A stretch of 60,000 nucleotides of DNA from Cryptomeria japonica (GCF_030272615.1 NC_081413.1:337808802-337868801), one strand, 5' to 3'; counted from the first letter of the stretch, positions 46,177 through 57,836 are shown. A program made the numbers and translations. Notes: generated by a model not told the origin, from the sequence alone.

Positions 46177-47784
46177 TGTAGACACCTTTGGGTGATTGTA
46201 GTCATATGATTTTGACATCATTGTATCATGACACTTTTGACTATATATATATGAGATGATTCATCTTTGTGGAAGCTATATGCATGTGTACCTATGTGAT
46301 GAGATGTTTTATGATGTATGTTTCTATGTGATGATTATGATATGGATGCAAATATGTACATGATGAAATATAATATTTTTGATCTTTTATGTTTTTAATA
46401 TGTTATGTATGATGCAAATGTGAATGTATGAAATGCAGATGAATATGATAATGCAAATGACTATTTACATGATGAGAATGTAAGATGTTCTAACATGTGT
46501 TGTGTGCAGGATGTGATGCAATTGTGATATCTATATGTATGTATGAACTTTTAACATGTGGTAATGCAGGTGCAACTACTTGAAATACAAATATTTTTGG
46601 CGTGTCATTATACTTAGTAATGTGATAGCGGGCTACATAGACTCAAGAAGGATGATGGAGGTCAATCAAGAAAGGGGATTGGAAGATAGAAGATATGAAA
46701 GTGAAAAGAGCTTCTTGTGCGTTATCATCATTGAGCTTTTATTATGGCAAAATAGGTTATAACAATCAAGGCATATGTTTGACTTAAAAAGTCATTGTAC
46801 CCATTTGCATGGAGATAAGACAGTCGCAAACAAGGAATGCCCCAGTTCATACTAGACTCACAGTGTCCTCATATCCTTGGACAAGTCATAGCATTACTAA
46901 GAGACAATCCACAGATAGTAAAATAAAAATAGGTGACGATACCCCATCCTCGCCTTTCTAGTCAAAGACATCTTGGAGATAGAATCTCTAGTCAGAGACA
47001 TCCTGGAAAAGATAAAAGACATGTCACCAAAAGATAAAATCAAAATAAAACCAAGAATCGACACCAACATCCACTGTAGTCCTCAAGTTTAGTGTCTCTT
47101 GTCACTTGTATAAGTCTATTTGATTGTGGTCACAATGTTTACTTTCACAAAAAAGATAGATAGCACTGAACCATAATGTTGTCTGAGTCTGTTGAAAGAT
47201 TTTATTTGTTGAAGTCCATGTTATTGTTGTGTCTCATCTGAAACTGACTGAATCCATGCAACTGATACTTTATTGCGGAGAAGATAGAACTTTATTGCGG
47301 ATTGTGATGCAAATGCTGCTTTATTGTGGATTATGCATGGATAGACTGAAGAAAACTAGAAGAAACTGTACTCCTTGAAACATGTGATTCTCTCAGTTCC
47401 ACACCCATTACTAGACGTAGGATTTGCCTTAGCCACAGATAGGAGCTGATTTATTATGGATGGAAAAGGGTGAAAAGGGAGGTTTATTATGAATGGCTAA
47501 CCAATCTTAGGTAGATCAATAACAAGCCATGATGGGAATGGGGAAGTTTATTATGGATGAAGAGGTTGTGAGTGTGTGCAAAGTGAAAGGATGAGATGGA
47601 ATTCTGAAGGAGGGAGGAGCAATGTCTCTACACACATGGCATTGGTGATCTAGTTTTCACCATGGTACTTTCCCAGGGCACCACCAAAGTGGTTTTCACC
47701 ATTGGACGAATTTATTTCTCTTTACTTTTCTTTTTTTTAATTTTTTAATTTTTTAATTTTTTTGTATTTTTGAATTGGGATACT
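46177..47784. other. Noncoding stretch between PMD pseudogene and pol remnant
   Basis: AT-rich. 46180-46560 is rich in ATGATGTATG-like steps. 46600-47150 has no feature I can name. 47240-47560 repeats TTTATTRYGGATG. 47727-47765 is a T-rich run. No supported gene on either strand. Confidence 0.6.
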
Positions 47785-49113
47785 CTGAAGAGCTATGTGC
47801 AAAACCTGCAAAGGTGCATGCTATTGATAGGATCCTCCAAAGGTTCACCCTCTGTAGTTGAGAGCTAATATGCACTAGATCCATATGTTGCTATGATGAT
47901 GTAAGGACCAAGCCAATTCAGTTCGAACTTGCCCTTCTTCTCTCTGTCTTGCTGATTTTTTAGGATTTTCTCTGAAAACCAAATCACCTACCTCAAATGT
48001 GTGAGGCTTGACTTTATGATTGTAGCTGTGACTCATTCATTGTTGATAAGCCTTGACTGAATGATATGTAGCTTGAGAGACTATCTTCCTTGATAAAGGA
48101 AAGTCTGAGATAGAATTACTAATATGTGGACTATGTTTTCCCATATGCTTGTCACCTAAAGAAGTTTGGGCATCCCTGATAACAAAGTCCTTCGAGGAAG
48201 CTCCATTAAAGGTCCATGATGTATCACCAAAAGGGGATGGATGTGCTGAACAAGTGGATGAGTTATGAAGGCTTATGATTATGAAAAGAAGTGAAAGTAG
48301 GATAGCATGATGGAGACTTAGGATCAACAAGTGTTCTTTTTGACTCAAAATTTTAGAAGTTTTTCCCCCAGTTATTTTGATATTAGGGGAGATCATCTCT
48401 TGCTCTTTTTCTTTCATATGAATTTTATCTTTGACCTTGATTTTTTCAGAGTCCAATAGCTTTTGATTTTGATTTGGACTGAAGGACTTCTCTTTATTTT
48501 TGACTTTTAGATTTTTCTTTTCAAAGCTTGATTTTTGATCCCCAATGAGTAAGGGCTTTTGTAATTCTTGTTGATCCAAGTCTGGAAGTGGAGTAGAAAT
48601 GGAATGAGTGGATGAAATGGTAAAGCTATGTGATTTCTCAAGAGGGTTGGTGATACGCTTAATAGATTCTTTGTTGGAACCACTCTTAGAATTATTGATA
48701 TCAAAAGTTGCTTGCACCACTAGAGGAGATTTGTATTCAGACTTAGTAGCCACAACACTAGGTGGTTCACACCCAATTCCTTGCAAATTGTTTATAGATT
48801 GCTCTTCTTGACTGAATGTCTTAGGAGATAGTGGGAGTTGATCAACATGAAAGATATACTCACCACATCCCATGTCTTTAATCTTAAACTTTTCTTTTAT
48901 CTCTGCTTGTTTTGATGTAGAAGCTTCCAAGGATTCTGGATCCACATATGTTGAAGATAGAATAGCCTCTCGATTGACTGGTATTGTTCTTTCTGATCTA
49001 GGTCGTAGATTTTTGCAATATATGAATGGATTTGGATCCACTTTGACGGTCACTTCAACTTCATTGTGTGGAAACTTGATACATCGATGATATGTAGATG
49101 GGACCGCACTCAT
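47785..49113 (-). pseudogene. Element C protease end, spacer and integrase C-terminus
   Basis: A 358-residue open frame (48037-49113) starts with the end of the protease region (EMSAVPSTYHRCIKFPHNEV in context). It passes through a low-complexity Ser/Lys/Glu spacer (about residues 130-255) and a hydrophobic run ILLSLLFIIISL (about 268-279). It ends VSQATYHSVKAYQQ. A TGA follows, then SYNHKVKPHTFEVGDLVF, the end of gypsy integrase, with a frameshift in an A-run near 47968, and on to about 47785. RT, RNase H and the integrase zinc and catalytic domains are missing. The product would not support reverse transcription or integration. Confidence 0.8.
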
Positions 49114-49122
49114 CTCATGAAT

Positions 49123-49500
49123 CTATGGGCATCCTAGCAATATGTTGTATGTGAGATCCAGGTATAGGACTTGACAAACCACATCTTTTATAACTAGCCC
49201 AACTCTGAGAGGTAAGGTGATTGTTCCCTTGGATGAGCGCTCTTTGTCATCATGTGCCTTGATGGTAATTTTGTTTGTAGAATTCACAACTTTATCTGAA
49301 TATCCCAATTGTTTAATAGTGCTCAATGTACAAATGTTTAGACCTGCTCCTCCATCTATCAGGACTCATTTTATTCGATGTTTGTGTATGAAGGCTTTGA
49401 TGTGTAAAGGTGCATTATGTGGCTGACTTACAAAGGTGTCATTGGCTTCTGTGAATGTAAGGGAGTGTGGAACAGAAAGGTATCCCACCATGGATTGAAA
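49123..49500 (-). pseudogene. Element C aspartic protease
   Basis: The frame reads VLIDGGAGLNICTLSTIKQL, with the active-site Asp followed by Gly-Gly. KAHDDKERSSKGTITLPLRV and the closing LTYNILLGCP follow, then a TAG where the family has Trp. Stops also precede it near 49367 and 49500. The domain is complete in outline, so this part of pol survived while RT did not. It is in frame with gag upstream and with the 49113 frame downstream. Confidence 0.8.
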
Positions 49501-51841
49501 CTAGTCCACATTTAGATTAGTAGGGACAGCAGTGTCTCTCAAGATTTTGTCAAGGATAGCTTTATGCGCGGGGGATATGCGTAAGATCTCAAGGATGGAG
49601 ATGAGCACGGGTGTTCTCCCTAACTGTTCTACAAGGTCATATTTAGGCTTGGTTATCGAGGAAGCGGTGTTTTTAGCTGGAGCAACTTGCAAAGTGAATT
49701 TACCTTGATGAGTTGTAACATTACATTCAAAGGTAGGTTCGGAAGAAGATCCAATGCCTTTTAGGACAATCTTGGGTCTTTGGGTAGAATTCTCAGGTGT
49801 TTTGTCCTTGATGATAATGGTAGAGACATAATTGTCCATCAAAATGTGATTGATAGTTGAATCATAGTTATAGGATACTTTGGTATAGTTGGTTTGGTCA
49901 TCTGTGGCCTTAGCTTTTCCCTTGTCATGCTTTGGGAATGGTTCCTTAAACATCTCATGTTCTTGATTGGATGAGTGTCCTTCAATCTCAATGTCACCTC
50001 TATTAATGAGATCTTGTATGATGTTCTTCAGTCGATGGCAATTTCCTATCTTATGACCCTTTCTCTTGTGAAATTCACAATAGTCATCATCATTCCACCA
50101 ATTTGGTTTGACCTTTGGTTCATATGGAGGAAAATCTGGAACTGTGATTACCTTGTTTTCCACTAGCTTCTTGAAAATTGACTCAAGTGATTCTCCCAAT
50201 GGAGTGTACTTCCTTCATGACTTTGAAGTTGTTTGAGTATTCACTTGATTGTTTGTAGAGCTTGATCCAGAAAAAATGATTTTAGGTCGCAATGTATTGG
50301 CATCCATAACACCATCATTGACTGCGTTCTTGTTTTTATTCCAAAATCTTGGCTTATCTTTTCCTTTAAAGTCATCTTTGTTTTCCTTGAAGATCTTAAT
50401 TATTCTTTGTTCAATTAGGACCTTTTCTGTTGCCAAGCCTTTTTCAATAACATACTTGAAGGTGGACAAACAAGCTTTTCTTAGGTCATAACCAATGTCT
50501 TTGTTAACATTTTGGATGAACATCTCTACCATTTGTTTTTGTGGGATTTCACAAGAGCATCTGCTGGCTAAATTCCTCCATCTTTGTAAAAATGATGAAA
50601 AAGACTCTCCATCCTTTTGCTTGGTGTTGCACAAAGTAGTGGCTGATATGTTTGTCTCTATGTTGTATGCGAAGTGTTGGATAAATGCCTCTACTAAGGC
50701 ACCCCATGACTTAATACTAGGTGGAAGTTGGGAGAAAAAGTGTCTTATATGTGCCTTAGGATCTCCTTTGCCTCTATACTTATCAAACTTGGGTGTCACA
50801 AAGTGTGTAGGAAATGGAGGCATTGGAATTCTTTTGTCAAATGGATACGGACATATGTCTCTCATTGTGTAAGTTGGCTTCGGTGTATTTATGTCCTCCA
50901 TTTTTTTGTAAGTCCTTGATTTGTTGTTCCAAATTGTTCTTAGGTGGAGATCGACTTCTTGGACCATACCCCATGCCTGAAGCACTGGGTGGAGGAGGAG
51001 CATGTTGCATATATGGATGATATTGATCATACACATGTTCATATGGAGGAGGTCTATAATGATGTTGTGAATATGGACCACTTGGTATAGAGTCATGGTG
51101 AGGAATGGAATATCTTCTTTGTCCATGTATACCATACTCTACAGGCGTGTCATGAGTTTGTTCTAATGTGTTGCCCCCAAATTTGACATGGGGTTTCCTT
51201 GTGTACAAATTTGGAGCATGCCTCTGGATATCCAGTTGCTTTGGTGGTTGATCCTAAGCTTTGGTATGTGATTGAGTATATTTTTCTGCATAAGACCTCC
51301 ATAATGGTCTGCGAAGGTGAGTATCATATGCTTGACCATGTGTGTATGGGACCTCTAGTTTTTGAAACAAAGATGATCATGATTCAGGCACCATATGTGG
51401 TCCTCTATTGCCTCCACTATTAGGCCTCCTTAGATCCATGTTGGAGTGAGTTTGTTGCAAAGGTCTATGTTCCATTATTCGAGACATGTCAAAATCATGA
51501 GGGATCTTGGCTCCACTTTGTGCCATCACTTGTAGAAAGTATTGTCTATCTCTCCTCATTATTTTCTCAACCAATCAATTGAAATGGGGATTCATAATGG
51601 TGTCTTCCACTTCTTCCGAATGTACTCAAATATTGTCCATATTGTCATTGTGTGTACCATTGTTGTTTGTAGTGTCCATGTTCTCAATATTTGGAATGTT
51701 TCTATAGGCATCCATGTCAGGTAATGTAGTATGATCAGAATTGAAAAAGATATCATTGTCATATTCATAGGAACTCATGTTTGCAGACTCTTGAACCTCT
51801 TTAGTTTCTCTCCTAGATTTTTGGGAATGGGTTTCAACCAT
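49501..51841 (-). pseudogene. Element C gag
   Basis: The ATG at 51841 opens MVETHSQKSRRETKEVQESA. Stops at about 51626 and 51377 interrupt it. A Pro/Tyr/His-rich region follows (PPPYEHVYDQYHPYMQHA). A slip in an A-run near 50905 moves to the frame of 50215-51135: FDKRIPMPPFPTHFVTPKFD, SWGALVEAFIQHFAYNIETN, SFSSFLQRWRNLASRCS and MVEMFIQNVNKDIGYDLRK. After a TGA near 50215 comes the knuckle CEFHKRKGHKIGNC (CX2HX4HX4C). The order is a standard gypsy Gag capsid and nucleocapsid; at ~780 codons it is long. It resembles element E's gag. With a few repairs missing it could not be translated whole. Confidence 0.88.
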
Positions 51842-52334
51842 GAACTAGGTCTTGACCAAGATGTGTGAAAGTAGATGAAAATGGAAAAGAGTATGGAAGA
51901 CCAAGAGTTGGATGAAATGTAAATGAATCTGAGGTGTACTTGCAATGTCCAAAGTGTAAGACCAAGTATGTATGTAGTAGAGTAGGTGTGGCTTCCAAAG
52001 AGATGATAGTTTCTCTTGATGAGGTAAGTTGACCTTGACTATAAGTAAGACCAAATGAGACCCAAAGGTGATAGACCTTGATGAGGGACCACTTAGCAAA
52101 ATGTTGTTGTATGTAGTGTGTTGACAAAGTAAGATGAGGACAAGAAAGTGACCTTTTGACTCAAGTTTAGACAAATGTGAATGTAATGTAAGGTGTAAAG
52201 AAATGATGGACCTTGTGAGACCCAAAGACAGGTTGAATGCTAGATGGAAAACCCAGAGAGATAACCTATGAATCTCAATAAGTCTGAAACTGACTATTCT
52301 TGTTTGCTGAATTATGAAAGTTTTCAATCCTGAA

Positions 52335-52560
52335 CACAGACATGCCTGTATACTTCACAGATGCACTTAAATGACACAGACGCTATTCTGTCAAACATAG
52401 ATGCATTTAAATGACACAGACGTGGTTCTATTAGACACAGATGTGTTTCTGAGATGTTGTAAATGCAATGTTTCTCAAAAAACACGGACGCGTTTCTGCC
52501 CTTCACAGACGCGTTTAGATGACACAGACGTGGTTCTGTCAGACACAGACATGTTTTTGC
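52335..52560. repeat. CACAGACGCGTTT repeats, leader array 1
   Basis: Copies of CACAGACGCGTTTAGATGA and ACACAGACGTGGTTCTGTCA recur at about 16-22-bp spacing, with CG to CA or TG changes. The core is the reverse complement of the PMD-intron motif CGCGTCTRTG. Confidence 0.8.
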
Positions 52561-53808
52561 AAACTTTGTGCAATTTTTCCAATCTGCAAAGTTGTTTTGT
52601 TGTGACCAAATCTGAATGTTTAACTGTTTTTCATGACAAGAGGACACAATGTTGACGAAGACTCAATGTTTGCAAGTGTTTAGACTCCAAAATGACTCCA
52701 AAAAAAAAAGTGTGTTGTTTGATGTAAAATTGTTTTGCATACACTTGAAGACACAAAAGACACAATGTTTTGATGTTTGGTCTTGAATGTTTGATTGTTC
52801 AAAATAAGTCAAGTACAATTCTTATGGCTGGCCAAGACAATAGTTGTTGATCCCACATGGAGTTTCCCCCGAGGCTACGCTATTTAGAGCGGATACTTAG
52901 ATGCTTGACCCCATTGGCTCCACCCTCGACACTCACTTCTCGAGGCAGCCAAGCATCAGTCCCCATGAAAACTCCTCGTGGCGAACTTTGTATCTCTACT
53001 AAGAATCGTATGTGTGTGGGCCGCTATGAGAGGTCCGGCCTCCTACCCCAACAACTAGAAGGATTTTGGCTTCTAAAACAAAAAGGTTCTAGTAAGGGCA
53101 TCCGCTCATGTGGCCATACATGTGGCACTTTTAGCTCTGTAAATATAGAAGGCTCCCAGCCGGTAGGGGTTATGCCCTACAAATGATCAAATAAATTTGA
53201 TCAAACGGGTTTATGGGGAGACATGGTGTTGGTATGAACTAATCAACACACATTATCCATAGTTTTCACCATGCATACAGTTATTTATATTGGTTCAGAA
53301 GAAGATGGCTTTTCTTTTGCTACCAGTTGGGTCGTTCTCTCCTCACTAGTAGTCCTAATGACCACACAAGGAGACAGGCCCTCTAAAGATTAAACAAAAA
53401 GAGCCTATTGCTCAAGACATAAAACACAATGGTTCAATTTTAGTGCACCAATTGAAGTGTTTTCTAACCTATGAAAACAAGGCACACAATAAAGATCAAA
53501 AACCCTTGCCAAGGTCCTGCAACAAAGATCTATTAGTAGTTTGGATCGTTTCAAATAATCACCCCTTCCTGCAAGCACACAAGTTAGGTAAATTTTAGAT
53601 CCAAAAGACTTTGTGAAATAGGGGCCTTCGACAAAATGATTTTGCTTTCAAGACAAGCTGCACCAATTTCATTAGCTAGATCTAAAGATGTTAGCTCAAA
53701 ATAAACCAAATCTGAAATCTGAATGATGTAAAACCGAATCAAAGAAAACCCAAAATGTAACAAATTCACACAAACACAGTTATCAGAAACACAAACACTA
53801 TAAAATTT

Positions 53809-54030
53809 CATAGACGCGCCTAAAGCTGACACAGACGTGGTTCCAGAACAAAGATGCGGCTCCTAGATGCAGACGCGCTTAAAAACTCCACAGACGTGAC
53901 TAGGGAACACAGACGTGACTTTCGGAATCTGCAGAAAAATAAAATACTTTCAAGGATGTAGACACGATTCCAGATGTCACAGACGTGACAGAAAATAAAA
54001 AATCTGATCCGAAAGTATGCAGACGCGAAA
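53809..54030. repeat. CACAGACGTGACT repeats, leader array 2
   Basis: Eight or so copies of CACAGACGTG or GCAGACGCG separated by 12-30 bp. Same core as array 1. Confidence 0.75.
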
Positions 54031-54117
54031 ATATCAAAATGTTGTTGGAAATGTCAGATCTGCAACTTCAAAACACAAAATATGCAACAAAAGACGTTAA
54101 ATGCAAAAGGGACAAGA

Positions 54118-54138
54118 GTCCCACCGAGCGTGCCAAAA
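54118..54138 (-). other. Primer binding site region of element C
   Basis: On the minus strand TTTTGGCACGCTCGGTGGG lies directly after the 5' LTR end CCGTATACA. It has the TTTGGCRC start seen in Tat/Athila-type gypsy sites. I cannot name the tRNA with confidence. Confidence 0.6.
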
Positions 54139-55004
54139 TGTATACGGTGAAAATGGATAAAACAACAATAATATTGAAAAACCAAATGAATTCAACCACA
54201 AAACCCTAGCCTAACAACACCAAAGATCCACCATAACATATGAAGATTACCTAAGACAATGCAAATCAAATGAAATCACAAAGATTATACCATCACATGT
54301 ATACGGTGAAAATGGATAAAACAACAATAATATTGAAAGGCTAAATGAATTCAACCACAACACCCTAGCCTAACAACAACAAAGATCCACCATAACATAT
54401 GAAGATTACCTAAGACAATGCAAATCAAATGAAATCACAAAGATTATACCATCACATGTCCAATAGGGTTTGGATCTCCATTCTTCCTATCTCCATTGAT
54501 CTTGCTTGATATATTTGCTCTCAAATTTTGTGTGCACAAGAGCTCAACAAAGAACGAAAATGTGGTTGCAAGTAGGATCACATATGAAAGTGCAAAAGGC
54601 ATAGTGTAGTCGAGTGCGTAATTGAGTTAGTCAGGGTTTGATAATGAAGGAAGAATCTCCTTATATAGAAGACACCATAAGAAATGGAGGGATAAGATTG
54701 AGAGGTGTAAAAGATAAATGGTCGGCTATGATTAGAGGGTAGGTAAAAGAAATAATGAAATAATGAGAGGGTAGGTAGTGTATGAATTAAGAGATGAATG
54801 GCATGTGTCATTGGAGGAAAAGGTTAATGAATTAATTAAATAAATAAAGATTTATTTAATTAATAGAAGAAGTGGGATCAATTAAATAAATAAGATATTT
54901 ATTTAATTTAGGAAAAGGTTATTTAATTAATGGAAGAATTAGACTAAAGTAATTAAATAAATAAAATATTTATTTAATTAGACATGACAATTTTAGGTGT
55001 CTAT
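54139..55004 (-). repeat. 5' LTR of element C
   Basis: About 866 bp. Its last 159 bp (minus sense) are present twice: 54139-54297 repeats 54298-54456 with few differences, both starting TGTATACGG on the plus strand. Without the duplication it is ~707 bp, short of the other LTR by a missing hairpin unit. Its TATA box is at 54660-54667. Confidence 0.88.
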
Positions 55005-55126
55005 ATATATATATATATATATTTTAGTTGCATACAAAATCTAGGGCAACTTTTCTATGCAAATATATGTTGATATTTTATTTGAAAACATTTTAAACAG
55101 ATTAGTTAAAGTCTTTAGATTTAAAT

Positions 55127-55163
<37 letters not shown>

Positions 55164-57781
55164 AATGCCTTGCTGCTAAAAATCAGAGATACTTTATTTA
55201 ATCTTTAGATTTAATTTCTGCCAATAATTAGAATTGACAGAATTAAATAAGTTTAAAAAACAACTATATAACTTAGAAATTATTGAAATAAATCCTAGAG
55301 ATAGCCATGATGAATTTTAGATTTATTATCTGTGAATAAATAAAATGACAGTTTTAAATAAACTATATTTGCACTTCCATGAATAGATCTAAATGTTTTA
55401 TTTCCAACCTACTACATACATGCGAATCTATTTCATTCTTTTCCAATTTTTATTTTTTTTAAATGCATAAAGGGATAAAATAAATTTCTTTCTTTTCAAA
55501 ATATCATATACACATCAAATATTATTTTCAGAACTATAGGAACTAAATCTAGAAATACTCATTTCTTTTCTGCAGTATAGCGTAATAAAATATTACATTT
55601 CTTTAAAGCATATTTAAAAGACACTATAGTCAACTTTACAAATGGATCCCTCATTTCTATTAAATGAGGACCTTAAAAATAATAGATACATTTCCTTTCG
55701 AAGTAGGTACAACATACAATTTCCCTTTACATTACTGCAACTTAAAATATAAAATATTCCATTTCCAAATCTTTTTCTGCAAACAAATAAATCCAGCAAC
55801 TCCTACTTGTTATTTTCTTTTCTTCCAAACAACCTACAAATAAATCATAGGCTATGACCAAGGAGTGCTCACCTCCCAGCCTAGGCTTACTAGAAGGCAC
55901 CCCCAAGCTTGGAGAACCAAGCCCTAGAAAGGTTACAGACATGCAAACACAACAAGCAAGGGAAAAATCACATAATAATCACTTTCCCAACCAAGGCTAC
56001 ACTTCATCACAACATGTGATGATTTCACATGGGTGGTAGTGGACCAAGTACCCTAAAAAGACTGCAAGCATGGTAGAACACAATGCCACCTCATGGAAAA
56101 CAAATTTATTTCATAAGATCATTAACCCTACATTCCTTATGCCCCCCAAGGCATTCATGCCATACTTTCTCCCCTTATGACCCCCAAATGCACAAACCAA
56201 GCCATGCAGCAAGGGTCACAAATACACCCCTTGAGTTCACTCTCATAAAGAGAGTCTCTCACTCAAGGGCTGTCAAACTTCTACCACCCACAAGACCATT
56301 CTACTCTCCCAACAATAGAAGGCCTTGGTTACTCCCAAAACACAGAAATGCATACAAGACAATAAAAGATATGTCACAAAGTAATTTTCACAATAGAAAA
56401 TACAAGAAAACCATTTTTACATACAAACTAACTTTCCAACATAAACATGCAACATGAAATAAACACAAGGAGAAGATAAACCAACCTTAAATCTACCCAA
56501 TGGTATACTAGAACTAATTTGAGGATGAGCAGCCCAAATCCACAAATCTTCCTTCCACACTTAGCCAAAATTTTGAATCCAAAAACCAAACTTTTCAAAA
56601 TGCATAGTCTCCAAAAATGGAGAGTGGGTGATTACCCACAAAATCTCTCATTCTCGCTTAAGAAGACCTCAGTGAGAGCTCTCACAGTTTTCTAAAAATT
56701 GAAAAAGGAAAAAGTAAGAAAAAGATCAAAAAGGATCTCTCATCAAAAGGGAAGGTTATCTAGCCTAGATGGCACCTTCTAATTTTGAATTTTCGCACAT
56801 CTTAGAAAATCCACTTTTTGGGATGACTAAACAATCACATGGGAGTAGACACATGCCTAAAAACACTCCTAACTCATAGGTATACCTTATGGGCTTTAGG
56901 AAACACCTTTAAACTACCCCTAGGAGTCCATTTGACCCCTTATAAACCCATCTGAAGTTTATTTTCGGGTCAAACTTGAGTTGACCACTCCAAAGACTCT
57001 CTACCCAAGGAAATTTTAGAACCAAATTCAAATGTTTGAAAAAGCTATAGTTAAACAACTCCCTTCAAGAGACAAGTCAAAATTCAAGACATAATCAATA
57101 CATGTGTCAAGTGACACAATAAAATACATTACAAAATTACACATTGAAATTGTCTCTTGTTGGATTTAAATAAATCAATAATAAAATTTAACACACATGC
57201 TTCATTCACTATTACAAATAAAATACAATACATACGGGGTGTTGTCTCTCCAAATAGACAACCCCTAGCTTTACGAACGTACGTAGGTCTAGGTTTGGTT
57301 CTCCATAATATTTCCATGGTCACATGGATAATTTTCCTGCGCATCTCAATTACACATTAGTACTTCCAAATAACCTCATATAATATTTAAACACATGAAT
57401 AAGAATACACGTCAAACACTCTGCATACAATTGACATTAAACAAAATCATTATATCTTGTATCAAAATAAATCCACATAAGCAATTATCATAATCCTCAT
57501 AATTTTGATGCATACATAAACATGCATCCTATTTCTATCATCATAGTAAAGTCCTACAAATCCAATATTGACATACATCATCTCAAATTTATCCTATTCT
57601 AGAATCATATAGAGTTTTATATCTATAATGCATAGAAATGAAGCATCAATATATATCAATGTTATCCAAATCATGAAATCATATAAGTTCCAAATCTATA
57701 ATGCATAAAAATAAAGCATCCATAATAGTCTCAACATGAAAAATACTGAAATGCTAGGATGAGTCGAGGTAAGGCCTCACA
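55005..57781 (-). repeat. Element D 3' LTR, proximal part
   Basis: Continuation of the D LTR on the other side of C. On the minus strand it starts TGTGAGGCC at 57781, right after the purine tract. It holds (TA)n at 55003-55022 and about 55128-55160. Short frames inside (55742-55942, 56083-56457, 57129-57360) have no family signature. Confidence 0.75.
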
Positions 57782-57793
57782 CCCTCCCCCTCT
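57782..57793 (-). other. Polypurine tract of element D
   Basis: AGAGGGGGAGGG on the minus strand, directly before the LTR start TGTGAGGCC and 44 bp after the pol stop. Confidence 0.85.
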
Positions 57794-57836
57794 AGGCATG
57801 AACTTCCTCCTGGAGTTCATCAAAAAGATGAGGGAA

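Larger units (their letters stand above)
51842..54117 (-). other. Long 5' leader of element C
   Basis: About 2.3 kb between primer site and gag start, long as in Ogre/Tat-type elements. It holds two arrays of CACAGACGCG-type repeats (52335-52560, 53809-54030) and a GC-richer block at 52855-53190 with a 109-residue open frame that has no family signature. No RNA gene seen. Confidence 0.6.
42204..55004 (-). mobile_element. Non-autonomous gypsy element C carrying an antisense PMD gene
   Basis: Both LTRs are present (42204-42994 and 54139-55004), with outer ends in the (TA)n run of element D. On the minus strand the order is 5' LTR, primer site, long leader, gag, protease, spacer, integrase C-terminus, noncoding DNA, antisense PMD pseudogene, purine tract, 3' LTR. 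RT, RNase H and the integrase core are absent. Gag and the zinc-knuckle type (CX2HX4HX4C) suggest the Tat/Ogre-like group of gypsy elements; that placement is inference. Internal length is ~11.1 kb. Confidence 0.88.

Noticed and set aside
48037-49113. A 358-residue stand-alone gene with a membrane segment
   Set aside because: Both ends are gypsy pol (protease end and integrase end), in frame with gag-protease upstream, so it is a pol remnant and not a host gene.
52857-53186. 109-residue frame in element C leader
   Set aside because: GC-richer block of noncoding leader; sequence looks compositional and no family is recognised. It was kept only as part of the leader.
56083-56457. 124-residue frame in element D LTR
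   Set aside because: No family signature, no start context, and inside LTR sequence defined by the purine tract and element order.
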